49,996 nt of DNA from Sphingomonas endophytica. GTDB lineage: Bacteria > Pseudomonadota > Alphaproteobacteria > Sphingomonadales > Sphingomonadaceae. The stretch lies in assembly GCF_001476895.1 (NCBI RefSeq), contig NZ_LDTB01000027.1:1-49996 (forward strand). The letters are read 5' to 3'. A program made the translations under genes and the position numbers. Under the pieces are notes generated by a model. The model worked only from the letters and a program-made list of their open reading frames with translations, made no database searches and was not told the origin of the DNA. Of this stretch, positions 18,585 through 28,374 are shown piece after piece. Position 1 is the stretch's first letter. Each line of letters opens with the position of its first letter.

Positions 18585-20111
18585 TCACAACGGAATATTG
18601 TCATGCTTCTTCCACGGATTCTCCAGCGCCTTGTGGCGTAGCTTCCGCAGCCCCAGCGCGATCCGCCGCCGCGTTGAATGCGGCTGGATCACCTCGTCGA
18701 TAAACCCCTTGCTCGCCGCGACGAACGGGTTGGCGAAGCGCGCCTCATATTCGGCGGTGCGCTCGGCAATCTCCTCCGGCGTGCGGCCACGGAAGATGAT
18801 CTCCACCGCCCCCTTCGCCCCCATCACCGCGATCTCGGCGGTCGGCCAAGCATAGTTCAAATCGCCGCGCAGATGCTTGGACGCCATCACGTCATACGCC
18901 CCGCCATAGGCCTTGCGCGTGATGACCGTGATCTTCGGCACCGTCGCCTCGGCATAGGCGAACAGCAGTTTCGCACCGTGCTTGATGATGCCGTTATGCT
19001 CCTGCGCGGTGCCGGGCAGGAAGCCGGGAACGTCGACGAAGGTCACGATCGGAATCTCGAACGCATCACAGAAGCGCACGAACCGCGCCGCCTTGCGGCT
19101 CGAATTGATGTCCAGCACGCCGGCCAGCACCAGCGGCTGGTTGGCGACTACACCGACCGTCCGCCCCTCGATCCGCCCGAAGCCGCAGATGATGTTGCCG
19201 CCGTGCGCGGGCTGGATCTCGAAGAAATCGCCCTCGTCGACCACCTTCGCGATCAACTCGTGCATGTCGTACGGTTGGTTGGCGTTGGCGGGGATCAGCG
19301 TGTCGAGGCTATTCTCCACCCGATCCCACGGATCGTCGGTCGGCCGCTTCGGCACGCCTTCCCGGTTAGACGCGGGCAGGAAGTCGATGAAGTCGCGCGC
19401 CGCCAGCAGCGCCTCGATATCATTGTCGAACGCGACATCGGCGACGCTGGTCTTCGTCGTGTGCGTCACCGCGCCGCCCAGGGCTTCCTGCGTGACGACC
19501 TCGTTGGTCACCGTCTTCACCACGTCGGGGCCGGTGACGAACATATAGCTCGAATCCTTTACCATGAAGATGAAGTCGGTCATGGCCGGCGAATAGACCG
19601 CCCCGCCCGCGCACGGCCCCATGATGAGGCTCAACTGCGGCACGACGCCGCTTGCCAGCACGTTACGCTGGAACACCTCGGCATAGCCGCCCAGCGACGC
19701 CACGCCCTCCTGGATGCGCGCGCCGCCCGAATCGTTCAGCCCGATCACCGGCGCACCGACCTTCAGCGCCATATCCATGATCTTGCAGATCTTCTGCGCA
19801 TGCCGTTCGGACAGCGACCCGCCGAAAACGGTGAAGTCCTGCGAGAAGACGAACACCAGCCGCCCGTTGATCGTCCCCGATCCGGTCACCACCCCGTCGC
19901 CCGGCACGACCTGCTCGGTCATCCCGAAATCGACGCAATTGTGCTCGACGAACATGTCGAGTTCCTCGAAACTCCCCTCGTCGAGCAACACGTCGAGCCG
20001 TTCGCGCGCGGTCAGCTTGCCCTTGGCGTGCTGCGCGTCGATCCGCTTCGAGCCGCCCCCGGCACGGGCGGCGGCGCGGCGGCTCTCCAGTTCGGCGATC
20101 GTCGATGACAT
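18585..20111 (-). CDS. pccB: Propionyl-CoA carboxylase beta subunit (carboxyltransferase)
   Basis: The 508-residue protein is the carboxyltransferase subunit of an acyl-CoA carboxylase. It has the paired crotonase-like halves of the family: [19 protein letters not shown] near the N terminus, [20 protein letters not shown] and [12 protein letters not shown] in the first half, and [19 protein letters not shown] and [13 protein letters not shown] in the second. It transfers the carboxyl group from PccA biotin to propionyl-CoA. The ATG at 20111 has GGGAGAG in front; a frame from 20165 would read through the leader. A short CCGG-rich stem in the leader partly covers this Shine-Dalgarno sequence, which may matter for translation. 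It is the first gene of the propionyl-CoA module and faces its putative regulator. Confidence 0.95.
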   Translation of the reverse strand: MSSTIAELESRRAAARAGGGSKRIDAQHAKGKLTARERLDVLLDEGSFEELDMFVEHNCVDFGMTEQVVPGDGVVTGSGTINGRLVFVFSQDFTVFGGSLSERHAQKICKIMDMALKVGAPVIGLNDSGGARIQEGVASLGGYAEVFQRNVLASGVVPQLSLIMGPCAGGAVYSPAMTDFIFMVKDSSYMFVTGPDVVKTVTNEVVTQEALGGAVTHTTKTSVADVAFDNDIEALLAARDFIDFLPASNREGVPKRPTDDPWDRVENSLDTLIPANANQPYDMHELIAKVVDEGDFFEIQPAHGGNIICGFGRIEGRTVGVVANQPLVLAGVLDINSSRKAARFVRFCDAFEIPIVTFVDVPGFLPGTAQEHNGIIKHGAKLLFAYAEATVPKITVITRKAYGGAYDVMASKHLRGDLNYAWPTAEIAVMGAKGAVEIIFRGRTPEEIAERTAEYEARFANPFVAASKGFIDEVIQPHSTRRRIALGLRKLRHKALENPWKKHDNIPL

Positions 20112-20173
20112 GCTTCTCTCCCGGACTTGGGGCCGGGTTGTGCATGCCCGAGGCCGCAGGCGCAAATGTGAAG

Positions 20174-20203
20174 TTGCGAACTTGCGAAGGATAGACTTGC
20201 GAA
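20174..20203. promoter_or_regulatory. Three TTGCGAA boxes: candidate operator of the PrpR/ScfR-like regulator
   Basis: TTGCGAA occurs at 20174-20180, 20182-20188 and 20197-20203, all in the same orientation, with start-to-start steps of 8 and 15 bases. The stretch is AT-richer than its surroundings and lies in the divergent gap between pccB and the regulator gene. Regulators of the RamB/PrpR/ScfR group are known to bind TTTGCAAA- or AACTTTGCAAA-like sites, and GCGAACTTGCGAA resembles these. That the boxes are bound by the neighbouring regulator is inference. Confidence 0.6.
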
Positions 20204-20246
20204 CTTACGTGGAACGCATAGATTATCGAATGCTCTGTGCTCCACC

Positions 20247-20273
20247 GTCACCCTGGCGAAGGCCGGGGTTCAG
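20247..20273. repeat. Dispersed repeat family B, solitary half
   Basis: GTCACCCTGGCGAAGGCCGG with a following GGTTCAG is a single arm of the family B palindrome seen at 14568; the partner arm is missing. It sits 43 bases before the regulator GTG start, inside its probable leader. Confidence 0.75.
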
Positions 20274-20315
20274 TACCACGAACGCCATCGCCGCCTCGCG
20301 ACGGGTGAAGCCAAG

Positions 20316-21686
20316 GTGGTGAAATCCCGCCGCTACGCCGGGGTGCAACTCCGCCGTCTGCGTGTGGCCGCGCAGCTCAACCAGCGTGCGATGGCGGCGC
20401 GGCTCGGCCTGTCGGTCAGTTACTTGTCGCAGCTCGAAGGCGACGAACGCCCGCTGACCGCCGCCGTCACGGCCGCACTGGCGCGTCATTTCCCGGCGGC
20501 GCTCGCCGATATCGAGGGCGAGGCACCGGCCCGTCGCCTCGTCGCGCTGGGCCACGCGCTCGCCGACCCGGCGGTCGCGCCATTGCCCGCCGAAGACATC
20601 GCGCGACTGGCCGAAGAACAACCCGCGCTGGCCGACCGCCTGATCGCGCTCCACGAGGCAAAGCGCGCCGCGGAGGAGCGCGTCGCCCTGGCAGAGGAAG
20701 CGATGACCGCCGGGGTAGGCGCGCGGCTACCATGGGAGGCGGTGCGCGACTGGTTCCACGAGGCGGGCAATTACATCGACCGGCTCGACCGCGCGGCGGA
20801 AGCATGGGCCGGCTCGGCGGGCGACATCGATGCGCGGCTGGCCGGGGGACTTGCCGAACGCGGCGTCGCCATCGTCGCCGAGATCCATGAGGATGCGCCG
20901 CTTGCACGCTTCGATGGACGCGAGTTGCGCCTGAACGCCGCGCTGCCGCCGGAGAGCCGTCGTTTCCTGATCGCCAACCGCCTGGCAGCGCTTGCCTTCG
21001 CCGATGCGATCGCGGCGATCGTCGCGGAGTCGGGCCTTGTCCAGCCCGAGGCACGGCGCCTGCTCGCCATCGGGCTCGCCAATTACACGGCCGGCGCGAT
21101 GTTGATGCCCTACGCCGCGTTTCGTTACACCGCGCGTACTGTAAGACACGACATCGACCGCCTCTCGCGCCGCTTCGGCGCCAGCTTCGAGCAAGCCTGT
21201 CACCGGCTATCGACGTTGCAACGTCGCGGTGCGGAGGGCGTCCCCTTCTACTTCTGCCGTGTCGACATGGCCGGCAACATCACCAAGCGGCACTCCGCCA
21301 CCCGTTTGCAATTCGCGCGGTTCGGCGGTGCCTGCCCGCTATGGCATGTCCATGAGGCGGTCGCGATCCCGGACCGGATTCTGGTGCAACATGCGGAGAC
21401 CCCCGACGGCGTCCGCTATGTTTCGATGGCGAAGGGATTGGTGAAGCCGTCGGGGCGATTCGCGCGCGCCCCGCGCCGGTATGCGGTGGTCCTGGGATGT
21501 GAGGCGACGCATGCCGCGGACTTCGTCTATGCCGATACGGTCGATACGCGCACCGCTACACCGATCGGGATCAGTTGCCGCTTGTGCCCGCGCGGCGACT
21601 GTGACCAGCGCGCCTTCCCCCCGACCGACCGCGCGATAACGGTGGAATCCGACGTGCGTGGCGTCGTCCCCTATCGCGTGATGTAA
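20316..21686 (+). CDS. XRE-type regulator of short-chain acyl-CoA metabolism (PrpR/RamB/ScfR-like)
   Basis: The 456-residue protein has an XRE helix-turn-helix (residues 8-62, QLNQRAMAARLGLSVSYLSQ), a central DUF955-like region without an HExxH zinc motif, and a C-terminal DUF2083 domain. The last part carries CRLCPRGDC (C421, C424, C429); in mycobacterial PrpR conserved C-terminal cysteines hold a 4Fe-4S cluster, and the domain senses acyl-CoA. Homologues control propionate, methylcitrate, glyoxylate or ethylmalonyl-CoA genes. Divergent placement from pccB makes control of the propionyl-CoA module likely. GTG at 20316 is followed by another GTG at 20319; either could be used. A half repeat lies in the leader. 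Confidence 0.88.
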   Translation: MVKSRRYAGVQLRRLRVAAQLNQRAMAARLGLSVSYLSQLEGDERPLTAAVTAALARHFPAALADIEGEAPARRLVALGHALADPAVAPLPAEDIARLAEEQPALADRLIALHEAKRAAEERVALAEEAMTAGVGARLPWEAVRDWFHEAGNYIDRLDRAAEAWAGSAGDIDARLAGGLAERGVAIVAEIHEDAPLARFDGRELRLNAALPPESRRFLIANRLAALAFADAIAAIVAESGLVQPEARRLLAIGLANYTAGAMLMPYAAFRYTARTVRHDIDRLSRRFGASFEQACHRLSTLQRRGAEGVPFYFCRVDMAGNITKRHSATRLQFARFGGACPLWHVHEAVAIPDRILVQHAETPDGVRYVSMAKGLVKPSGRFARAPRRYAVVLGCEATHAADFVYADTVDTRTATPIGISCRLCPRGDCDQRAFPPTDRAITVESDVRGVVPYRVM

Positions 21687-21762
21687 AATGCTTCGCTGGT
21701 TAACTTGATCGAAAATCACTGATCGTAAGACGACACGATTGCCTTCCGTGAAAGTCGTGACG

Positions 21763-23622
21763 ATGAAGAACCTTGCGATCGGTCGAAAACTGCTGCTGGC
21801 CTTTGGGGTCCTGGCGCTCGCCCTGATGGGCATGGCCGGCATGTCGATGTGGACTCAGGCGCGACTGAACAAGGCCACCGAGGTGCTTGGCAAGGATCGA
21901 CGCGACAAGCTGGTGGCGATCGCCAACATCAATACCGCCGCCTCGGACTACCGCCTCGCCGAGGCGACGACCATCATCGCACTCGATGCCTCCAAGATCC
22001 GCGAATCGGAAACGCAGGCCACCGAACGATTGGCGATCATCGAAAAGAACAGCGCCTTCCTCGACAAGGCCCTTTCCAACCCGACGGCACGAGAGATCTT
22101 CACCCGCTTCCGCAGGGACTGGAAGAAATTCGCCACCGAATCGATGGTGACGCGACAGCTTGGCGCGCGCAATTTGAACGATCAGGCCTCGGAGCATTTC
22201 CGCACGACCCGCCCGCTGTTCGAAGAGGCGAACGCGATGGTCGTCAAGATGCAGAACATCCAGGTCGAACTGATGGAACAGGAGATGGACGCAGCCTCCG
22301 ATCTCTACAGCTTTTCGCGCATCCTGTCGATCGCGGTCGTTCTGGCGGCGCTGGCGGTCGCGGGCATGTTGCTGACCATGCTGATCCGCGGCATCGCAGT
22401 GCCGATCAAGGCGATGACGGGCACCATGAGCAGGCTGGCGGCGGGTGACCTGAACGCGCGTGTGGACGTGGAGGAACGCGGCGACGAGGTCGGCGACCTG
22501 GCCAAAGCGATGGTGCTGTTCCGCGACCAGCTTTCCACGGCCGAACGCGCGAAGCAGGAACAGACCGCGCTGATCGTCGACAGCGTCGGACGCGGGCTGC
22601 ACGCGCTGGCGCAGGGCGACCTGACCGCACGGATCGAGGCCGAACTCGTGGGGCCGTTCGCCAAGCTCAAGAGCGATTTCAACGAGGCGATGGTCGCGGT
22701 GTCGAACGCGATGAGCGCGGTATCGGCCAGCGCGACCGGTATCACCAATGGCGCGAACGACATCCGTCAGGCGTCGGACGACCTGTCGCAGCGCACCGAG
22801 CAGCAGGCCGCCTCGCTGGAGGAAACCGCCGCCGCGATGCACCAGATCACCGCCACCGTCCGCCAGACCGCCGAGAACGCCACGCGGGCGAACGCCGTCG
22901 TCGGCGCGACGCGGCAGGATGCGGAGGCGTCGGGTGACGTCGTCCGCCGCGCGGTGGAGGCGATGAACGGCATCGAGCGGTCCTCGGGCGAGATCAGCGA
23001 GATCATCGCGGTGATCGACGGCATCGCCTTCCAGACCAACCTGCTGGCGCTGAACGCCGGTGTCGAGGCGGCGCGCGCCGGCGACGCGGGCAAGGGTTTC
23101 GCGGTCGTGGCGAGCGAGGTGCGCGCGCTGGCGCAACGCTCCGCCGACGCCGCCAAGGACGTCAAGGCGAAGATCACCGCCTCAACCGACCAGGTCGACA
23201 TGGGCGTGGAACTCGTCGCGGAGACGGGCGCGGCGCTGCAACGCATCACCGGCCGGATCGGCGAGATCAACGCGCTGGTCAGCGAGATCGCCGCAGCCGC
23301 GGATCAGCAGGCGACCGGGCTGCAACAGGTCAACACCGCCGTGTCGGAGATGGACGGCGTGACGCAGCAGAATGCCGCGATGGTCGAGGAAGCGACCGCC
23401 GCCGCGCGCAGCCTGGCCACCGAAACCGACGCCATGGCGCGCGAGGTCGCCCGCTTCCGGCTCGCGGCGCACGGCGGGTCGCGCTCACCCGCGCCGGCGC
23501 CGACGACGGTCCATCAGCTTCAGGCGCGCGCCGCGCAGGCGGGCGCCCGGATCGCCGCCAATGCACGCAGCCGGGGCACGGCGGCCGCCGTCTCGGTGCA
23601 GGAAGACTGGTCGGAGTTCTGA
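21763..23622 (+). CDS. Methyl-accepting chemotaxis protein
   Basis: The 619-residue receptor has a first membrane helix at about residues 7-30, a periplasmic four-helix-bundle sensor domain (about 35-180), and a second helix near 185-210 ([18 protein letters not shown]). A HAMP domain follows ([21 protein letters not shown]) and then a second HAMP-like segment ([18 protein letters not shown]). The signalling hairpin has [18 protein letters not shown]. The last five residues are DWSEF, which fits the xWxxF pentapeptide that tethers CheR in E. coli Tar and Tsr, so the receptor may recruit its own methyltransferase. I start at the ATG at 21763 ([15 protein letters not shown]); TTG at 21739 would add eight residues. 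The ligand is not predictable. Stops of this gene and the next face each other. Confidence 0.95.
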   Translation: MKNLAIGRKLLLAFGVLALALMGMAGMSMWTQARLNKATEVLGKDRRDKLVAIANINTAASDYRLAEATTIIALDASKIRESETQATERLAIIEKNSAFLDKALSNPTAREIFTRFRRDWKKFATESMVTRQLGARNLNDQASEHFRTTRPLFEEANAMVVKMQNIQVELMEQEMDAASDLYSFSRILSIAVVLAALAVAGMLLTMLIRGIAVPIKAMTGTMSRLAAGDLNARVDVEERGDEVGDLAKAMVLFRDQLSTAERAKQEQTALIVDSVGRGLHALAQGDLTARIEAELVGPFAKLKSDFNEAMVAVSNAMSAVSASATGITNGANDIRQASDDLSQRTEQQAASLEETAAAMHQITATVRQTAENATRANAVVGATRQDAEASGDVVRRAVEAMNGIERSSGEISEIIAVIDGIAFQTNLLALNAGVEAARAGDAGKGFAVVASEVRALAQRSADAAKDVKAKITASTDQVDMGVELVAETGAALQRITGRIGEINALVSEIAAAADQQATGLQQVNTAVSEMDGVTQQNAAMVEEATAAARSLATETDAMAREVARFRLAAHGGSRSPAPAPTTVHQLQARAAQAGARIAANARSRGTAAAVSVQEDWSEF

Positions 23623-23641
23623 TCCAGCCCCGGATCGGCGG

Positions 23642-25318
23642 CTATTTGCGCGCCCACGCCCGCGTGCCGCCGATCCACGTCTCCAGCACCTTGGTCTGGC
23701 GCAGGTCCGCAGGCGTCGCCGCCAGCGGATCGCGATCCAGCAACAGGAAGTCGGCCCGCTGCCCCGGCGCGAGGATGCCGAACTTCTGCTCGGCAAAGCT
23801 GGCATAGCTCGCGCCGCCGGTAAAGCCCCACCACGCCTGTTCACGCGTCACCGCCTGTTCGGGGTGCCAGCCGCCGACCGGCTGCCCCCCGGCATCCATC
23901 CGCGTGAACGCCGCCGCCCAGCCGGCCCATGGATCCGGCTTCTCGACGGGGAAGTCGGACCCGAACGCCAGCTTCGCGCCGTCGTCCAGCAGCGTCCGCC
24001 AGGCATAGGCTCCGCCCAGCCGCGCCGGCCCCAGCCGCGCTTCCGCCATCACGCGGTCGCTGGTCTGGTGGGTCGGCTGCATCGAGGCGATGATGCCCAG
24101 CTTCCCGAACGACGCCATGTCGGCGGGATCGACGATCTGCGCATGTTCGATCCGCCAGCGCCGGTCGCCCTTGTACGTCTGCGACAGCTCGGAAATCGCG
24201 TCCAGCACTTGCTTGTCGGCGCGGTCGCCGATCGCATGGACGGCCACCTGATAGCCGTCCATTGCGGCGCGGCTCATGATGTTCTGCAACTGGTCGTCGG
24301 AGAGGAAGCCCAGCCCGCGCTGCCCCGGCGCATCGGCATAATCGGCCTTCAGCCACGCGCCCCGCGACCCCAGCGCCCCGTCGGCATACAGCTTCACGCC
24401 CTCCAGCCGCAGCCGGTCGTCGTATAGCCACGGCGTCGGCCCGGTCCCGCCGATCGTCACCGTCGTATCGATCCCCATGCCGTACGACATGATCCGCACG
24501 CGCAGCGCGCCGATGTCGCCCATCCGGCGATAGGTCATCCAGTCGTCGATACTGGTCCCCATGTCGGACACCGCCGTCACGCCGTACCCCAACAGGATCT
24601 GCTGCGCCTTCAGGAAGGCGGCGGTCCGATCCTTCGGGCTGACCTTCGGCACCACGCGCTCGACCAGCTCGGTCGCGCGATCGACCAGCACGCCCAGCGG
24701 CTTTTCGACCCGCCCGCCCGATGGCGCGGTGGTTGCGGCGGTCACCCCGGCGGCCTTGAACGCCAACGAATTGCCCCAGCCCGCATGGCCATCGGCGCGC
24801 GCCAGCCACACCGGCCGGTCGCTCACCACCGCGTCGAGATCGGCGGCGGTCGGGAAACGTCCCAGCCCCCACGCCTCCTGGTTCCAGCCGCGCCCGATGA
24901 TCCACTGCCGCTCCGGGTTGGCGCGCGCATACTCCGCGATCTTCGCCTTCGCCTCCGCCAGCGAGCGCGTATCGGACAGGTCGAGCGTCATCGCCGCCAG
25001 CCCCAGCTCGATCACATGCCCGTGCGCGTCGATCATGCCGGGCACCAGCACGCGCCCCTTCATGTCCGCACGCCAGTCATACCGCGGGCCGGGGTTCTTC
25101 TTGGTCGGCTTGGGCGGCTGCTCGTCGGGGGCGATCAGGCGCACGACCTTGCCCTGCGCGTCGATCACCATCGCCTTGAACCGCACCACCTGGCCGTCGC
25201 GGTTCAGCGTCATGCCGGTAACATTGTCGATCAGCGCATCGGCCCCCGCGCCACCGGCGAGCAGCAGCGAGAAACCGGCAAGCGCGCCCGAAGCGCGGCG
25301 AAGTTGGCGTCCGTTCAT
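23642..25318 (-). CDS. Exported amidohydrolase (YtcJ/NfdA-like)
   Basis: The 558-residue protein is an amidohydrolase of the YtcJ-like group. It begins with a signal peptide (LAGFSLLLAGGAGADA), so it probably acts in the periplasm. Metal-site motifs are DAHGH, HAIGDRAD, EHAQIVDP and FGSDFPV, in the order of the family, and the C-terminal strand region (GQRADFLLLDRDPL) completes the composite beta-sandwich. Members hydrolyse amide or formamide bonds, often with unknown natural substrates. I start at the ATG at 25318 because GCAGGCG lies before it; an ATG at 25330 is also possible. It stands alone between two genes on the other strand. Confidence 0.93.
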   Translation of the reverse strand: MNGRQLRRASGALAGFSLLLAGGAGADALIDNVTGMTLNRDGQVVRFKAMVIDAQGKVVRLIAPDEQPPKPTKKNPGPRYDWRADMKGRVLVPGMIDAHGHVIELGLAAMTLDLSDTRSLAEAKAKIAEYARANPERQWIIGRGWNQEAWGLGRFPTAADLDAVVSDRPVWLARADGHAGWGNSLAFKAAGVTAATTAPSGGRVEKPLGVLVDRATELVERVVPKVSPKDRTAAFLKAQQILLGYGVTAVSDMGTSIDDWMTYRRMGDIGALRVRIMSYGMGIDTTVTIGGTGPTPWLYDDRLRLEGVKLYADGALGSRGAWLKADYADAPGQRGLGFLSDDQLQNIMSRAAMDGYQVAVHAIGDRADKQVLDAISELSQTYKGDRRWRIEHAQIVDPADMASFGKLGIIASMQPTHQTSDRVMAEARLGPARLGGAYAWRTLLDDGAKLAFGSDFPVEKPDPWAGWAAAFTRMDAGGQPVGGWHPEQAVTREQAWWGFTGGASYASFAEQKFGILAPGQRADFLLLDRDPLAATPADLRQTKVLETWIGGTRAWARK

Positions 25319-25366
25319 GTCGCCTGCCATATGGGGACAAAGCGTTTTTGGCGAGGGTGGAGAGCG

Positions 25367-26095
25367 ATGCGGACCTGGTTGATCGGCGTGGCGATACTGG
25401 CGGCGCTTCCGGCGGTGGCCGCGCCACGCTCACCCGCTTCGGTCACGGTCACGCAAAAGACCCCCGCGCTCGATTTCAGCTACACCTACCCCGCCGCCGC
25501 CGCGCGGATCGCGCCGCTGCGCCGCTGGCTCGACGCGCAACGCTCCGCGCTCCGCACCAAGGCACTCCGCGACGCCACAGCCGACCGGCGCGAAGCGACG
25601 AAAAGCGGCTTCCCGTTCCGCCAGCATGACGCGACGACCGAATGGAAGGTCGTCACCGATACGCCGCGTCTGCTCAGCCTGTCGGTCGAAAGCTATCGCT
25701 ACACCGGCGGCGCGCACGGCGGCACCGTGATCGACAGCGTGGTGTGGGACAAGGCACGGGCGAGGCGCGTGGCGCCGCGCGCGATGTTCGTATCGGACGG
25801 CGCCTTGCAGGACCTGCTCGGCAAAACATGGTGCGAGAAACTGAAGGCCGCGCGCGTGAAGCGGCTGGGCGGCGACATTGCCGACGACGACATCTTCCCC
25901 TGCCCCACGGTCGACAAGCTGACGCTGCTGCTGGGCTCCACCGACGCCCGCGCAATCGACCGGATCGGGTTGATCGCCGGGCAATATGTCGCGGGGTCGT
26001 ACGCCGAGGGAATGTACGAGATAACGCTCCCCGTCACCCCCGCCCTGCTGCGCATCGTCAGGCCCGAATGGCGCGCGATGTTCGTCGCTCGATAA
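25367..26095 (+). CDS. Exported protein with DUF4163/DUF3298 domains
   Basis: The 242-residue protein starts with a signal peptide (MRTWLIGVAILAALPAVAA). The body shows the DUF4163 region (TPALDFSYTYP) followed by a DUF3298-like region with SYRYTGGAHGGTVIDSVVWD, a pattern shared with RsiV-type extracellular domains and many periplasmic proteins of unknown role. Some relatives bind lysozyme. The last 70 residues (YVAGSYAEGMYEITLPV) match the closing strand of DUF3298. Start at the ATG at 25367 has GGAGAGCG in front; the frame is open further upstream but that is antisense to the amidohydrolase. Role unknown. Confidence 0.85.
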   Translation: MRTWLIGVAILAALPAVAAPRSPASVTVTQKTPALDFSYTYPAAAARIAPLRRWLDAQRSALRTKALRDATADRREATKSGFPFRQHDATTEWKVVTDTPRLLSLSVESYRYTGGAHGGTVIDSVVWDKARARRVAPRAMFVSDGALQDLLGKTWCEKLKAARVKRLGGDIADDDIFPCPTVDKLTLLLGSTDARAIDRIGLIAGQYVAGSYAEGMYEITLPVTPALLRIVRPEWRAMFVAR

Positions 26096-26238
26096 CCTTC
26101 GGCGCGCGCGCCTCGTCATCGGCGCGCTCATCACGCCCGTTCCGATGAATGCCACCGTCTCATCGTTGATGACCCGTCACGCGCCATGGACCTGCGCGGG
26201 TGTTCCTTTCGCGCGCCCGATCCGCTACGTCGCCGGTC

Positions 26239-27480
26239 ATGGCAACCCAGCTCGCACCCGTATCCGAACAGCCCGTCTCGATCGCCGACGTTCGCGCCGC
26301 GCACATGCGGATTGCCGATGCGATCGTGCGGACCCCGACGCTGATCAGCCACACATTGTCCGCGATGACCGGCGCAACCGTGTACCTGAAGTTCGAAAAC
26401 CTGCAATTCACCGCCGCCTACAAGGAACGCGGCGCGCTGAACACCTTGCTGCAACTGTCGCCGGAGGCACGCGCCATGGGCGTGATCGCCGCCTCGGCCG
26501 GCAACCATGCGCAGGGGCTGGCCTATCATGCGAACCGGCTGGGCGTGCCCGCGACGATCGTGATGCCGCGCAATACCCCGGTGGTGAAGGTGGTGCAGAC
26601 GCAGGGGCACGGCGCGACCGTGATCCTTGAGGGCGATACCTTCGACGCCGCGCTGGCGCACGCCCGCGTTCTGGAGGCGGAGCGCGGTTTCACCTTCGTG
26701 CCGCCCTTCGACGATGTGCGCGTGATCGCGGGACAAGGCACCGTCGCGCTGGAGATGCTGGAGGATCACCCCGAGATCGACATGCTGGTGGTGCCGATCG
26801 GCGGCGGTGGGCTGATCTCGGGCATGGCGACGGTGGCGCGCGCCGCCGATCACGCGATCGAGGTCGTCGGGGTCGAGGCCGAACTGTACCCGTCGATGTA
26901 CAACCGCATCAACGGCACCGACATGCCATGCGCGGGCGACACGCTGGCGGAGGGCATCGCGGTCAAGGAACCCGGCGGCATCACCGCGCGGATGGTCCGC
27001 GACCTGGTCGACGATATCGTGCTGGTGTCCGAACGGGCGCTGGAGGAAGCGGTCAGCCTGCTGCTCCAGATCGAGAAGACCGTGGTCGAGGGTGCCGGCG
27101 CGGCGGGGCTGGCCGCGCTGCTCGCGCACCCGGAACGGTTCCGGGGCAAGACCGTCGGCGTCGTGCTGTGCGGCGGCAACATCGATACGCGGTTGCTCGC
27201 CAACGTGCTGTTGCGCGATCTGGCGCGCTCCGGGCGGCTGGCGCGGCTGCGGCTGCGGCTGCAGGATCAGCCGGGCGCGCTCTACAACGTCATGCGCGTG
27301 TTCGATCGCGAGCGCGTCAACATCATCGAAATCTATCACCAGCGCGTCTTCACCACGCTACCGGCCAAGGGCCTCATCACCGACATCGAGTGCGAAGCGC
27401 GCGACCGGGCGCATCTCGACCGGCTGATGGCCGCGCTGCGCGAGGCGGGGTATGATGTCAGCCCCGTCGAACTGGCATAG
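26239..27480 (+). CDS. ilvA: Threonine ammonia-lyase (threonine dehydratase)
   Basis: The 413-residue pyridoxal-phosphate enzyme deaminates threonine to 2-oxobutanoate. The lysine that binds the cofactor is K62 in AAYKERGALN, the phosphate loop is GGGGLISG, and a single ACT domain closes the protein (about 335-413, LRLRLQDQPGALYNVMRVFD). One ACT domain and this length fit the shorter IlvA/TdcB-with-ACT type, which may be allosterically controlled by branched-chain amino acids. The product can go to isoleucine or, through 2-oxobutanoate oxidation, to propionyl-CoA, which links it loosely to the carboxylase module. I use the ATG at 26239; an in-frame start at 26200 would add 13 residues. It is not in an ilv operon. 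Confidence 0.93.
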   Translation: MATQLAPVSEQPVSIADVRAAHMRIADAIVRTPTLISHTLSAMTGATVYLKFENLQFTAAYKERGALNTLLQLSPEARAMGVIAASAGNHAQGLAYHANRLGVPATIVMPRNTPVVKVVQTQGHGATVILEGDTFDAALAHARVLEAERGFTFVPPFDDVRVIAGQGTVALEMLEDHPEIDMLVVPIGGGGLISGMATVARAADHAIEVVGVEAELYPSMYNRINGTDMPCAGDTLAEGIAVKEPGGITARMVRDLVDDIVLVSERALEEAVSLLLQIEKTVVEGAGAAGLAALLAHPERFRGKTVGVVLCGGNIDTRLLANVLLRDLARSGRLARLRLRLQDQPGALYNVMRVFDRERVNIIEIYHQRVFTTLPAKGLITDIECEARDRAHLDRLMAALREAGYDVSPVELA

Positions 27481-27603
27481 CCCGTCCCGCCACGAGGCGG
27501 CACGGATCGCAAAGCGGCTTTTCATGGGGCGCCCAAGCTCTCATATGACCGCTTCGACTGTCTTGGGGCGTGACATGAGAGGTGTCGGGAAGGTTCGGGC
27601 AGC

Positions 27604-28368
27604 GTGACGGCACCATTCCGCTTTCCGCGCTTCTTCGTCACCAGTCCGCAGCCGTGCCCGTATCTGCCGGGCCGGCAGGAGCGGAAGGTGTTCACCGAAT
27701 TGTCGGGCCCCAACGCCACCGAGCTGAACGACGCGCTGGGCCGGATCGGTTTCCGCCGCAGCCAATCGGTCGCCTACCGCCCGAGCTGCGCCGGATGCGC
27801 GGCCTGCGTGTCGGTGCGGGTGCGGGCCAGCGAGTTTGAGCCGAATGCGACGCAGCGCAAGCTGATGCGCCGCCACGCCGACCTGGAGGCGACGGCGTGC
27901 CGCCCCTGGGCGACCGACGAGCAATATGGCGTGATGCGTCACTATCTGTCGGCCCGTCATCCCGGCGGCGGGATGGCGGCAATGGATGAAGGCGACTTCG
28001 CCGACATGGTGGAGCAATCGCCGGTCAATTCGGTGATCGTGGAGTATCGCGAGCCGCCCGAGGCGAACGGACGCCCCGGGCGGCTGGTGGGATGCTGCCT
28101 GACCGACCGGCAGGCCGACGGCCTGTCGATGGTCTACAGCTTCTTCGATACCGATCAGGATGCGCGACCGGGGCTCGGCAATTTCATCATTCTCGACCAT
28201 ATCGCACGCGCCCGCGAGGCGGGGCTGCCGTACATCTACCTGGGATATTGGGTGAAAGGGTCGGCCCGCATGGCCTACAAGACACGCTATCGCCCGCTGG
28301 AGGTGCTTGGCGCCCATGGCTGGACGCTTCTGCCCGAGAACGAGGGACAGGAAGCGCCGCACCGCTGA
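27604..28368 (+). CDS. bpt: Aspartate/glutamate leucyltransferase (bacterial N-degron transferase)
   Basis: The 254-residue protein belongs to the Bpt branch of arginyl-tRNA-protein transferase-like enzymes. It has [14 protein letters not shown] near the N terminus, the cysteine cluster SCAGCAAC around residue 63, and a GNAT-like C-terminal half ([20 protein letters not shown]). Bpt uses Leu-tRNA to add leucine to N-terminal Asp or Glu, marking proteins for ClpS-ClpAP. The gene starts with GTG at 27604, with GGGAAGG some way upstream. It faces a GGDEF gene with six bases between the stops. No Aat or clpS gene is in the window. Confidence 0.95.
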   Translation: MTAPFRFPRFFVTSPQPCPYLPGRQERKVFTELSGPNATELNDALGRIGFRRSQSVAYRPSCAGCAACVSVRVRASEFEPNATQRKLMRRHADLEATACRPWATDEQYGVMRHYLSARHPGGGMAAMDEGDFADMVEQSPVNSVIVEYREPPEANGRPGRLVGCCLTDRQADGLSMVYSFFDTDQDARPGLGNFIILDHIARAREAGLPYIYLGYWVKGSARMAYKTRYRPLEVLGAHGWTLLPENEGQEAPHR

Positions 28369-28374
28369 GGTGCT

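Noticed and set aside
27486..27505. CCGCC-ACGA-GGCGG stem behind ilvA as terminator
   Set aside because: Five base pairs in GC-rich DNA with no T run; not distinguishable from chance.
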